A program made the position numbers and the translations under genes. Of a stretch of DNA of 64,000 nucleotides, positions 28,849-37,262 are shown in pieces. Numbering within the stretch: the stretch's first letter is position 1; every line of letters begins with the position of its first letter. Source of the stretch: Nocardia sienata NBRC 100364. Its GTDB lineage: Bacteria > Actinomycetota > Actinomycetes > Mycobacteriales > Mycobacteriaceae. The notes beneath the pieces were generated by a model. The model ran no database searches, was not told where the DNA came from, and worked only from the letters and a program-made list of their open reading frames with translations. Location: assembly GCF_001613205.1 (NCBI RefSeq), contig NZ_BDBX01000005.1, positions 186,001-250,000 on the forward strand, read 5' to 3'.

Positions 28849-29699
28849 TCAGCGCTGGAACGGCGGTACCGGCAGATCGTCGCCGAAGATCTCCGGCAGA
28901 TCGCGGGCCACACTGTCGGGATACCGCGCGGGCCGCTTCTCCAGGAACGACGACACGCCTTCCTTGGCATCGGCGCTGGCACCCCGGCTGTGGATGCCAC
29001 GCGACTCGACCCGGTGCGCGATCATCGGGTGATCGGCGCCCAGCCCGCGCCACAGCATCTGCCGCGACAGCGCCACCGAAACCGGAGCGGAATGCTCGGT
29101 GATCCGGCGCGCCAGCGCATAGGCCTGTTCGAGCAGGCTCTCCGCCGGATACAGCCCGTAGAACAGTCCGGCCTCGTGCGCCTCGGCCGCATCGACAAGC
29201 CGACCCGAATACACCCAGTCCAGCGCCTTCTGCATGGACACCAGGCGCGGCAGAAACCAGCTGGAACAGGATTCCGGGACGATACCGCGCCGGTTGAACA
29301 CGAAACCGATCCGGGCGTTGTCGGCCGCCAGCCGGAAATCGGCCGCCAGCGTCATGGTGATGCCCACCCCGACGGCGGGCCCGTTGATCGCGGCGATGAT
29401 GGGTTTGCGGGATTCGAATATCCGCAGCACCAGTTCCCCGCCACCGTCGCGGAAGTCCCCGGTCGCCGCGTCCTCGGGGGCGACGAAGGTTTCCGCGCCG
29501 GCGGACAGGTCCGCGCCGGCGCAGAAGGCGCGTCCGGCCCCGGTGAGCACCACCGCGCGTACCGCGTCGTCGCGGTCGCAGGTGTCGAACGCCTCGATCA
29601 GCTCGTAGCCCATCGCCGTGGTGAAGGCGTTGAGTTTGTCGGGCGATCGAGGGTGATGGTGGCGACGGAGTCGGAGATATCGAGGCGAATAGCGGCCAT
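28849..29699 (-). pseudogene. enoyl-CoA hydratase/isomerase family gene with a frameshift
   Basis: Translation from the ATG at 29699 gives the crotonase N-terminus MAAIRLDISDSVATITLDRP and then shifts into nonsense and a stop near 29598. Moving one base restores KLNAFTTAMGYELIEAFDTC and a full crotonase domain to 28849, with GAGRAFCAGADLS and the acyl-CoA oxyanion region INGPAVGVGITMTLA. One base appears missing in the GGG run at 29641-29643 (plus-strand numbering). The repaired protein would be about 283 aa. It is either a real pseudogene or a sequencing error. It encodes hydration/isomerisation of enoyl-CoA esters. It is flanked by the cupin and LysR genes on the same strand. Confidence 0.8.
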
Positions 29700-29739
29700 A
29701 CGGGACAGCATGCCATCTGTGTCCCGGATACGGATCGGT

Positions 29740-30645
29740 TCACCGGGCGGTCGCGCACCGTACAAGTATTTCCGCCGCATCCGCCGGCGGGTGGCCGCGC
29801 CGCCAGATGGCACGGAACTGCCTGGTCAGAACTACCGAATCGGCCAGCGCGACCTGATGCAACGCACCGGCGGCCAGTTCCGGCGCGGCGACCAGAGTAC
29901 TGAGCACCGCCGGCGCCATCCCGCTGCGCGCGGCCGCGACGATGGCGACCGCCGAGCCGAGTTCGGCAGCGGGCGGTGCCGGCGGACTGTAGGAGCTCAG
30001 AATCTCCTGGACCGTTTCCCGGGTCCCGGACCCGGACTCGCGCCACAGCAGCGGGGTCGCCGCCAGCTCGCGCAGGCTCACCGGATGGGTACGAGCGGCC
30101 CACGGATGCGTGGGCCCCACCACCACCAGCAGTTCGTCCGCGCCGAGCACGCGTCCGCCGAGATCGGCTGGCGGGTGCGGGCCCTCGACGAATCCGATAT
30201 CGGCCGCACCCGCACGCACCATGGCCTCCACCTGGGCCGTGTTGTCGACCTCCAGTGACACCGCGATATCCGGACGGACCCCGCGCAGATCGGCCAGCCA
30301 CTGTGGTATCCGGTGGTCGGCAATCGTTTTGGAGGCCGCGATGCGCAGGCGGGGAGTATCGGCGGCATGCAGGGCGGCGACGGTCTCGTTGAACGTCCGG
30401 GCCGCGTCGAGCACCGTGCGCGCCTGATCGACCACGGCGCGACCTGGTTCGGTGAGCGTGGAACCGGTGGGGCCCCGGTCGAGCAACCGTAACCGCAATC
30501 GCCGCTCGAGGGCACTGATCCGCATACTCGCGGCGGGCTGGGTCATTCCGTGCCGCCGGGCCGCGGCGCCGAGGCTGCCGGTATCCGCCACGGAGACCAG
30601 CAGGTCGAGCACCGCGAGGTCCGGGGTGGTGGGCGGCAGGGTCAC
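29740..30645 (-). CDS. LysR family transcriptional regulator (YeiE/CysB-like)
   Basis: A 301-aa LysR protein. The HTH is at residues 12-65 (DTGSLGAAARRHGMTQPAASMRISALERRLG-like pattern), followed by the periplasmic-binding-like effector domain with IAASKTIADHRIPQWL and GFVEGPHPPADL. It is divergent from a YeiH-type anion exporter, the arrangement known for yeiE/yeiH, and the 97-bp gap between them should hold its binding site. It likely responds to sulfur oxyanion or related stress and activates the exporter. Confidence 0.88.
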   Translation of the reverse strand: MTLPPTTPDLAVLDLLVSVADTGSLGAAARRHGMTQPAASMRISALERRLRLRLLDRGPTGSTLTEPGRAVVDQARTVLDAARTFNETVAALHAADTPRLRIAASKTIADHRIPQWLADLRGVRPDIAVSLEVDNTAQVEAMVRAGAADIGFVEGPHPPADLGGRVLGADELLVVVGPTHPWAARTHPVSLRELAATPLLWRESGSGTRETVQEILSSYSPPAPPAAELGSAVAIVAAARSGMAPAVLSTLVAAPELAAGALHQVALADSVVLTRQFRAIWRRGHPPADAAEILVRCATAR

Positions 30646-30742
30646 GACATCGATTATGGATCGCCGGTCATCAGGTTTTCTTATGAGGTCCTCCGGAATC
30701 GGCGGCTACCGGCGCGCGCCGACGTTCAGCAAGGTCACAGGG

Positions 30743-31732
30743 GTGAACGAGGTGTATCGCAGGTTTCCGGGCCTGATACTGGCGGCCGCGCTGGCGACCG
30801 TGGCCACCGCACTGGCCGTTGCCGTCCCGCTCGCGGGAGCGCCGGTACTGGCGCTGGCCTGCGGGGCGGCCCTGGGTGGGCGGGTCGCACAGTCGGACCG
30901 GTTCGGCCCCGGGGTGGACTGGGCACGGCAGCATCTGCTGGGCGTCGCGATCGTCCTGATGGGCCTCGGGCTGCCCCTGGACGCGGTGCTCACCGTCGGC
31001 CGGGAAACCGCCGTGGTGCTGCTGGGCACACTGGGTGTAGCGGCCGTGACCGCGGTCGTGGTGGGCCGGCTGCTGGCGCTGCACCGCGAATCGGCGGTAT
31101 TGATCGCGGCGGGGTCCGCCATCTGCGGCGCGTCCGCGATCGCCGCCGCCACCGCGGTCCTGAAACCGGCCCGCGAACGGGTGGCCTACGCGCTCGGCAC
31201 CATTTTCGTCTTCAATATCGCCGCGGTGCTGGTGTATCCGCCGCTCGGCCGACTGCTGGGTATGTCGGAGCGGGCGTTCGGACTGTGGGCGGGCACCGCG
31301 GTCAACGACACCTCCTCGGTGCTTGCCGCGGGTATCGCCTTCGGCCCGGCGGCGGCGAGTTTCGCGGTGATCGTGAAACTGGTGCGCAGCCTGATGATCG
31401 TCCCGCTGTGTCTCGGCCTGCACCTGTCCGCCCGCCGCACCGCACCGTCGGCACCGCGCGCTCCGCTGTGGCGCAGCGTCCCGCCGTTCGTCGTGCTGTT
31501 CGTCGCGGCATCGATCGTCGCCGGGCTCGGCGTGCTGCCGGTCGGCTGGACCGACCGGCTCGCCGGACTCAGTTCCTGGCTCGTGGCCGCGGTCCTCGCC
31601 GCGATCGGCACCTCGCTCACCTGGCAGCGGCTGCGCGCGGCCGGACCGCGCCCGCTGCTGTTCGGTGGCATTCTGGCCGTGACGCTCGCGGTGTCCGCGC
31701 TGGCACTGCAGTACGCGACGGGATGGCGATGA
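30743..31732 (+). CDS. YeiH family putative sulfate/anion exporter (UPF0324)
   Basis: A 329-aa membrane protein with about ten hydrophobic segments. The family signature GLGLPLDAVL, SAICGASAIAAATAVLKP and LWAGTAVNDTSSVLAAG are all present. The GTG at 30743 follows AAGG and gives a start of normal family length; an in-frame ATG further upstream at 30684 is possible. It is divergent from the LysR gene and probably controlled by it. Confidence 0.87.
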   Translation: MNEVYRRFPGLILAAALATVATALAVAVPLAGAPVLALACGAALGGRVAQSDRFGPGVDWARQHLLGVAIVLMGLGLPLDAVLTVGRETAVVLLGTLGVAAVTAVVVGRLLALHRESAVLIAAGSAICGASAIAAATAVLKPARERVAYALGTIFVFNIAAVLVYPPLGRLLGMSERAFGLWAGTAVNDTSSVLAAGIAFGPAAASFAVIVKLVRSLMIVPLCLGLHLSARRTAPSAPRAPLWRSVPPFVVLFVAASIVAGLGVLPVGWTDRLAGLSSWLVAAVLAAIGTSLTWQRLRAAGPRPLLFGGILAVTLAVSALALQYATGWR

Positions 31733-31744
31733 GATACGCCGCGA

Positions 31745-31779
31745 CGGCCGGCCGTTCCGTCGCCCGGAACGGCCGGCCG
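31745..31779. terminator. strong hairpin between convergent genes
   Basis: A 15-bp perfect stem, CGGCCGGCCGTTCCG pairing with CGGAACGGCCGGCCG around the 5-base loop TCGCC. It lies 13 bp after the YeiH-type stop and 22 bp before the end of the convergent secreted-protein gene, so it can terminate both transcripts. It lacks a U tract. Confidence 0.7.
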
Positions 31780-31800
31780 AGTGATCCGGATCCGGCCGGC

Positions 31801-32535
31801 CTAGGGCGTACTGGGCCGGCAGGCCGGATGTTCCGGCGGGCACGGCGACAGAATGGTCGAGAAGTACTGGAAGGCGGCGAACACGGCGACCGGGCCGCCG
31901 ATGAGGAAGGCACCGATGATCCCGCCCGCGGCGCCGAGCGTCGCCGCGCCCGCCACGCAACCGCCGATGGTGGCCCCGACGAACGGCACCAGCAGCAGGG
32001 CGATCGGGCTGGACACCAGCGCGCCGGTCGCGGCGCCCAGGACACAGCCGAGGCTGCCGCCGAGCACCGCGCCGATCGCTCCGGCGATGGCGGCGCTCAT
32101 GGTCGCGCGCTGGGTGAACACGCCCAGCGCCTGCAGGTCTCGTGGAGTGAACTGCTCGGCGATCTCCTTACCCGCCTGCTCGGGGGTGATCACCGGCGCG
32201 TGCACCGGCGCCACCGGAACGCCGCCGTCGCGCTGCGGGGTGAGCACCGCGGTGCCGCCCTCGATCCGGGCCGCGATCGGGTAGGCGAGATCGTCCTTGC
32301 GGTAGGTCAGCGGGACCGTGGTCAGCGGTGTGTCGTCGACGGCCTTCAGGATCAGCTGGTCACCCGCCAGCTGCCATTTCCCGTTCGTGTCCACCACCGC
32401 GGAGGCGCCCTCCTGGGTGATCTCGTAGGTGAGTTCCCGCGGTACGGGCGCGGGCTGGGCGTAGGCCGGGGCGGCCGCCGCGCCGAGGGAGGCCACCGCT
32501 ATCGCGGCCGTCGCTACGCTGGTTCGGAATTTCAT
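31801..32535 (-). CDS. secreted protein with glycine-zipper C-terminal region, unknown function
   Basis: A 244-aa protein. The N-terminal signal peptide ends near AAPAYAQP (residue 26). Residues 30-130 form a soluble domain with YEITQEGASAVVDTNGKWQLAG and YPIAARIEGGTAVLTPQRDG. Residues 145-230 consist of alternating small residues and glycines (AAIAGAIGAVLGGSLGC, GATIGGCVAGAATLGA), reminiscent of glycine-zipper membrane-inserting segments. No named family is recognised. GAGGACACACC precedes the ATG. It stands alone between the YeiH exporter and the broken transporter locus. Confidence 0.65.
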   Translation of the reverse strand: MKFRTSVATAAIAVASLGAAAAPAYAQPAPVPRELTYEITQEGASAVVDTNGKWQLAGDQLILKAVDDTPLTTVPLTYRKDDLAYPIAARIEGGTAVLTPQRDGGVPVAPVHAPVITPEQAGKEIAEQFTPRDLQALGVFTQRATMSAAIAGAIGAVLGGSLGCVLGAATGALVSSPIALLLVPFVGATIGGCVAGAATLGAAGGIIGAFLIGGPVAVFAAFQYFSTILSPCPPEHPACRPSTP

Positions 32536-32609
32536 GGTGTGTCCTCATCAGTTGATCGAGGCGGGCCGCCGGCACCGGATCGCGCCGCGGACGTATCGGT
32601 GGGCGAGGT

Positions 32610-33112
32610 TCACCGGCCCGCGGTGTCGACGAGATCGCCGGCGAGCACCCAACGGTCGCCTTCGAACCGCTGGATCCGCATGGCCTCCAGGGGGAATCCG
32701 TCGCCGCCGCCGGTGCGCAGGGTGATTCCGGGCAGCAGCAGATCGATCGCGACATCGTTGAGCGAACGCATGGCGTCGCGCAGTCCCTCGCGGGTCTTGC
32801 AGGACGCGGCGTCGAAGGTCTTGTGGAAACTCTGGGCCATGGCCCAGCCCACGAGGGTGTAACCGTCGGCGGGGTCGGCGCCGGGCCGGTACCGCGCCAC
32901 CTTGTCCCGGTACAGCTTCATCCCGGGATCGCCGGCCCACTGCGGATCGGCCGGGTCCTTCACGAACACCGAGGTGACGACGTTCTGCACATTCGGGAAA
33001 CCGACCGGGGCGAGCACGCTCATGGTGCTGGAGACCTGGGTGAGGATGTGCAGCGGATTCCATTCGGGATTGCGCGCGTCGGCCGCCAGGGTCTGGGCGG
33101 CGAACTGCGTTT
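32610..33112 (-). pseudogene. branched-chain-type ABC substrate-binding protein, C-terminal remnant
   Basis: The frame encodes the last about 165 residues of a Peripla_BP_6 (LivK-like) protein: NPEWNPLHILTQVSSTMS, VFVKDPADPQWAGDPGMKLY, then DGYTLVGWAMAQSFHKTF and a C-terminal GFPLEAMRIQRFEGDRW. The N-terminal signal peptide and first lobe are missing. Upstream, the reading frame runs into the livG-like fragment in another phase, so a deletion has joined the two genes near 33100-33115. The remnant cannot form a functional binding protein. Confidence 0.75.
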
Positions 33113-33577
33113 GAGCGTGCCGAAAGGCAGTCCGGCCGCGGGATGGTCGGCGACCTCGTGCAACTCGAGGCGTTCGAGCAGGCCGTCCACCTGGGCACGT
33201 AATCGGCGCTCCTCGGAGCGGACGGCCGGGAGGAAGAGACCGGCGCCGAGGAAACCCGCGCGGGCACGGTGATGTGCACCGACGAGCACGTTGTCCCGCA
33301 CAGACATACGGGTGAACAGCCCCAGGTTCTGGAAGGTGCGGGCGATGCCGAGGCCGGCCAGGAGGTCGGGGCGCACGGTCAGCAGATCGGTGCCCCGATA
33401 GCTCACGGTTCCGGATGTCGGGGCGCAACGCCTGGTCAGGCAGTTGAACAGGGTGGTCTTTCCGGCGCCGTTGGGGCCGATGAGGCCCAGCATCGCCCCG
33501 GTGTCCACGACGAATCCGACATCGTCGAGGGCTGTGACACCGCCGAATCGGACGGTGAGGCCGAATATGTCGAGCAC
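33113..33577 (-). pseudogene. LivG-like ABC ATPase, N-terminal fragment
   Basis: Starts at GTG 33577 behind a perfect GGAGGAACC site and reads MLDIFGLTVRFGG-type LivG sequence with Walker A GPNGAGKTTLFN near residue 36 and IARTFQNLGLF near 77. It breaks off at the signature region (GLPFGTLKR), so Walker B and the dimer interface are absent. Past that point the frame is out of phase with the fused substrate-binding remnant. It is divergent from the PucR-type regulator. A complete liv-type operon was probably here and was reduced by deletion. Confidence 0.75.
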
Positions 33578-33807
33578 GGTTCCTCCGGAAGATGTGAGCG
33601 TGAGCGAAATACTTTGTGTCGAAGCACAGTCGGACGGATCTGCTATAGATCAGGTCAGCGTAAGAGTGACCATAATGAAACACATCAGCTTCTGCGTCCC
33701 AATTATCGCCAGTCCAGTTGTCCGTCGCGAACAAACGACCTGGGCATAATTTGATACACACACCGCCGCGTGTTGACTTTGGCCACGCGGCCGTGGACCA
33801 TCCCTCT

Positions 33808-35127
33808 ATGTCAGCTGGATCACAGACGGTCGACAGCCCACTTCCCGAACGAGTGCGCCTCGAGCGCATCCGGATCGCCGGCAGCATCTACGAACGCGCC
33901 GACGAAATCGCCGACCTGAGCCTCTCCGCGATACTCGCGCAACTTCCCGGATACACCGGCCGCGACGCCGAATTCCACGCCGATGTGCACGAGCAGGTCG
34001 CCCGGCTGTGCCGTACCGGACTGGGCGCGCTGCTCGACACCCGCCGCGTCACCGCCGCCGATCTCGCCGGTACCCGGCGCGCGGCGGTGCGCCGGGCCCG
34101 GTCCGGACTGCCGCTGATCGACTACATCACCGCGTTCCGACTCGGCCAGCAGGCGTTCTGGAAGTCGCTGGTCGCCCACGCCGGCAACTCCCCGGACGCC
34201 CGGGAGGCGACCCTGTCGATGGTGCTGCCGCTGACCCGGTACTGCGATCTGGTGAGCACCCAGGCCACCCACGCGTATCTGGAGTACCAACAGCACCGTT
34301 CGGCCGACGCGGGCCGCGACAGCCGCGAACTACTGGACTGCCTGCTCGGCGGCACGCTGCCCGACCGCGGGCCGCTTCCGGCCACCGCGGCCGCACACGG
34401 GATCGGGATGGCCGCCCGCGACCGCCTACTCGTCGTCACCGCGGCGGTACGCGGTATCCGGGAAAATCGCCCCGCCACCACCGCCGCCGAGGCCGCTCAC
34501 CACGTCTCCAGCGCACTCGCCCGTACCGCGGTCAACGGACACCGCACGCTGGCGGCGGTCCGCGACGCCGGCACCCGCGATCCCGAGATCGTCGCCGTCG
34601 CTTCCCTCGGCCGCACCGGGACCGCCGAGGAGCTCTGCGCACGGCTGAAACGCACCTGTGAAACCCTTGCCGATGACGGGGTCACGACCGCCATCGGCGT
34701 CAGTACCGTCAGTGCCGGGGTCGAGTACCTACCCCGTGCCCGGCAGGAGGCCCGCGCCGCGCTCGACCTGCTCCCGGACGAGGGCGGAGTAATGGCACTG
34801 CCGGAGTTGAGCCCGTTCCGGTACCTGGTGCTGCGCGCCGACGAGACAGCACACCACCTGATCGATCCACGGATCACTCGGACGCTCAGCGATGATCAGG
34901 CCAAGGGCGCGGTTCTCGCGGACACCATCCGCGCGTTCGCCGACGCCGATATGAACCTGCGCGAGGCGGCCGAGACCCTGCGCATCCACCACAACACCGC
35001 CAAATACCGGTTGCGGCGCATCCAGCACCTCACCGGCCGCAATATCCGCAGTGTCACCGATCTGGTGGACCTGCTGGTCGCCCTCGAACTCCGGGCCACT
35101 CCCCGGCCGGTCGCCCGCGGTCGCTGA
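33808..35127 (+). CDS. PucR/CdaR-type transcriptional regulator
   Basis: A 439-aa regulator. The first part is a helical sensor region; residues about 240-330 resemble the GGDEF-like domain of CdaR proteins; the C-terminus has the PucR HTH with NLREAAETLRIHHNTAKYRL and RIQHLTGRNI near residue 395. Such regulators control amino-acid, purine or sugar-acid uptake genes. It is divergent from the livG-like fragment, with a 230-bp AT-rich gap containing TATAGATC and TTTGTGTC elements, and presumably once controlled that lost transporter. ATG 33808 was chosen as the first start without overlap into the promoter. Confidence 0.82.
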   Translation: MSAGSQTVDSPLPERVRLERIRIAGSIYERADEIADLSLSAILAQLPGYTGRDAEFHADVHEQVARLCRTGLGALLDTRRVTAADLAGTRRAAVRRARSGLPLIDYITAFRLGQQAFWKSLVAHAGNSPDAREATLSMVLPLTRYCDLVSTQATHAYLEYQQHRSADAGRDSRELLDCLLGGTLPDRGPLPATAAAHGIGMAARDRLLVVTAAVRGIRENRPATTAAEAAHHVSSALARTAVNGHRTLAAVRDAGTRDPEIVAVASLGRTGTAEELCARLKRTCETLADDGVTTAIGVSTVSAGVEYLPRARQEARAALDLLPDEGGVMALPELSPFRYLVLRADETAHHLIDPRITRTLSDDQAKGAVLADTIRAFADADMNLREAAETLRIHHNTAKYRLRRIQHLTGRNIRSVTDLVDLLVALELRATPRPVARGR

Positions 35128-35497
35128 GCCGCGCACCGCCCGAAACCCACTGCGGGGCATGGTGATAGTGCGGCGTTGGCCGGCGGAGTGGCAACTCACC
35201 GGCACGGTCGGTGTGGCCGACGGCCGGTCGTGCACCTCGCCCTGTCCAAGGCACAGCGCAAACGACCGGCACCGCCGGCCGCGCTGCTCGAGGACCGTCC
35301 GATGCCCCCGCGGCAGGTCGCACCGACTACGCCGAAACGCCGGGCGGTTCGCATGCGACTTTCACAACCGCCTGGGTATCATCTCGGGCCAGACGCGAAA
35401 GACCTACCGGCCGAGCGCTTTCGAGCAGGGGAACCCGCTACGGCCGGTGTTCAGTCGCGCCCGGCGACCGGGCGCACGACCTCAGGGGGTACCTCGA
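35128..35497. other. intergenic stretch before the P450 gene
   Basis: No gene could be supported in these 370 bases. The P450 frame is open across them, but without family-like sequence or a ribosome-binding site before 35498. No strong hairpin was seen. Confidence 0.4.
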
Positions 35498-36754
35498 GTG
35501 CCAGGGCCGACCCGGCTGCAGCCGGCGCACAGACGCGGAAGACATGCCGCCGCCGAGACCAGCGGGTCCCGGATACCCATCTACACCACCGAATTCGCCG
35601 CCGATCCGCACGGCTGCTACCGGCGGATGCGCGCCCGGTACGGTTCGCTGGCTCCGGTGGACCTCGCACCCGGGGTGCCTGCCACCCTGGTCCTCGGCTA
35701 CCGCACCGCCCAGCGCATCCTCGCCGACCCCACTCACTTTCCGGCCGATCCGCGAGCCTGGCAGCAGAAAGTACCCGCCGGCCTGCCCATCGTCGCGATA
35801 ATGCGCCATCGCCCGAATCCGCGGCGCACCGACGATGCCGAACACGAGCGCTACCGCTCGGTGACGGTCGCGGCCCTCGCCGGTGTCGATCCGCACTCGC
35901 TACGCGCCATGATCGCGCGGGCCGCGGTCGGCCTGATCAACGATTTCTGCGCCGACGGCGGCGCCGATCTCCTCGACCGGTACGTCACACCACTGGTGTT
36001 CGGAGTGCTCGGCGAATTGGCCGGTTGCCCGCCCGCCCTCGCCGAACGGCTGACGCCGGCGCTCACCGCCTTATTCGATATGCGCACCGACGAGGACGCA
36101 GCGGCTGCGGCCGAGGCCGCCCTCGCCGAGCTCGCCACCGCCAAACGCGCCGAACCCGGGGACGACATCACGACCCGCCTCCTGGAGCATCCGGCGCAAC
36201 TGTCGGACGCCGAACTCGTCGACCAGCTGCTCGCCATCTACCAGGCGGGGGTCGAGCCGACCCGTGATCTCATCGCCAACACGCTGTTGCTGATACTCCT
36301 CGACCCGCGTTTCACGACCAACCAGGTGGGATTCGCACCACCCACCCGGGAGGCGATCGAGGAAGTGCTGGCCACCGACCCACCGCTGGCGCATCACAGC
36401 ATCGTCTACCCTCCACTTCCGGTGCTGATCGAGGATGTGTGGCTGCCCGCCGACCAGCCGGTGCTCGTCAGCCCGGCGGCCTGCCACGACGATCCCGAAT
36501 ACACGGCCGGCCACCACCCGGGGCACGACACGGATATGGTCTGGGGCGCCGGTGCGCACGCCTGCCCGGCGCAGGCCCGGTCGATCACCTACCTGCTCGC
36601 CGAAGAGGCCGTCGACCAGTTGCTGGACGCTCTGCCGGACCTCCGCCCCGCATTCGGACCCGAAGAGCCGGCCTGGCGGCCGGGACCGTTCCAGCGCGCG
36701 CTCACCGCACTCCCGGTCACCTTCCCGCCCACCCCCGGCATGAGGGTCTTCTGA
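35498..36754 (+). CDS. cytochrome P450 lacking the ExxR arginine
   Basis: A 418-aa P450. The heme thiolate Cys356 lies in WGAGAHACPAQ, and the I-helix oxygen-activation motif is AGVEPTRD near residue 254. The K-helix reads EEVLAT (E288-A292), where most P450s have ExxR, so the arginine is missing. Some actinobacterial P450s (the CYP157 group) are known to lack it. The GTG at 35498 follows AGGGGG with normal spacing. No ferredoxin gene is adjacent. The substrate is unknown, and the enzyme may be specialised or of reduced activity. Confidence 0.8.
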   Translation: MPGPTRLQPAHRRGRHAAAETSGSRIPIYTTEFAADPHGCYRRMRARYGSLAPVDLAPGVPATLVLGYRTAQRILADPTHFPADPRAWQQKVPAGLPIVAIMRHRPNPRRTDDAEHERYRSVTVAALAGVDPHSLRAMIARAAVGLINDFCADGGADLLDRYVTPLVFGVLGELAGCPPALAERLTPALTALFDMRTDEDAAAAAEAALAELATAKRAEPGDDITTRLLEHPAQLSDAELVDQLLAIYQAGVEPTRDLIANTLLLILLDPRFTTNQVGFAPPTREAIEEVLATDPPLAHHSIVYPPLPVLIEDVWLPADQPVLVSPAACHDDPEYTAGHHPGHDTDMVWGAGAHACPAQARSITYLLAEEAVDQLLDALPDLRPAFGPEEPAWRPGPFQRALTALPVTFPPTPGMRVF

Positions 36755-37262
36755 GCCGGTCGTCCGGTGATCACCAGCAGATCGCGCACCGACCGGGCGG
36801 CCGCGGTCGGCCCGGCGCCACGTTCGGCGGGTAGCCGTCCCAGTCGTCGGCGGACAGCACCGTAGCATCGCCGGATCCGGTCGCGCGGCGGCCTCCGACC
36901 GGCGTGCCGACACGAAGAGCTGCCTGGTGTAGAGTGTCGGTGTGCGCCGGTTCTCGGCCTCTTCCCCAAGTTTCGAATCCTCGCCAATGTATCTGTAACC
37001 GAGGGTTACAGATACATTGGCGGCTTCGTAGGAATTCCTCGCGCCGATCGGCACCACCGGACCCACGATGGCCAGTACCCTCGGCCGCGTCTGCACCTGA
37101 CGCGCCGGTCAGCGGCAGGTACCGAAAAGCGGAACGCGATATCCGGCACGCGAAATGGTGTCGCGCTCGAAATCGGCCCCCGCACGACGGATCCGGCTAG
37201 TACGGTATAGCCACCGCATTGCTGCGGGGTCAACGGGAGCGGTGGGAAAGGCGGGGCAGGAT
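36755..37262. other. intergenic stretch containing a long palindrome
   Basis: No gene is supported in about 508 bases. The notable element is the 19-bp-arm palindrome at 36982-37022. Its flanks look like eroded coding sequence on neither strand that I could identify; a gene once controlled by this site may have been lost. Confidence 0.4.
36982..37022. promoter_or_regulatory. perfect 19-bp-arm palindrome, operator-like
   Basis: CGCCAATGTATCTGTAACC and its exact reverse complement flank the 3-base centre GAG. There is no U tract, and the AT-rich core argues against a terminator. Bases 36991-37017 match 22 of 27 positions with 50889-50915 in front of the EthA-like monooxygenase, including the unbroken block ATCTGTAACCGAG. 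This suggests two binding sites for one regulator. The site here is not directly before an intact gene; the nearest start is 240 bp away. Confidence 0.6.

Noticed and set aside
28514..30301. A 595-codon open frame on the minus strand
   Set aside because: It crosses the LysR, crotonase and cupin genes in the wrong phase and has no domain of its own.
32610..33887. A single 425-codon fusion protein of transporter parts
   Set aside because: Only its C-terminal third is in the substrate-binding phase; the middle region reads livG out of frame, so it is a deletion scar rather than a functional fusion.
35176..36267. 363-codon arginine-rich frame over the P450 gene
   Set aside because: The composition is that of a shadow frame and the P450 in the other phase is clearly the gene.
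36982..37022. The long palindrome as a transcription terminator
   Set aside because: It lies more than 220 bases after the P450 stop, has no U tract, is AT-rich in its stem, and its core recurs in a promoter.
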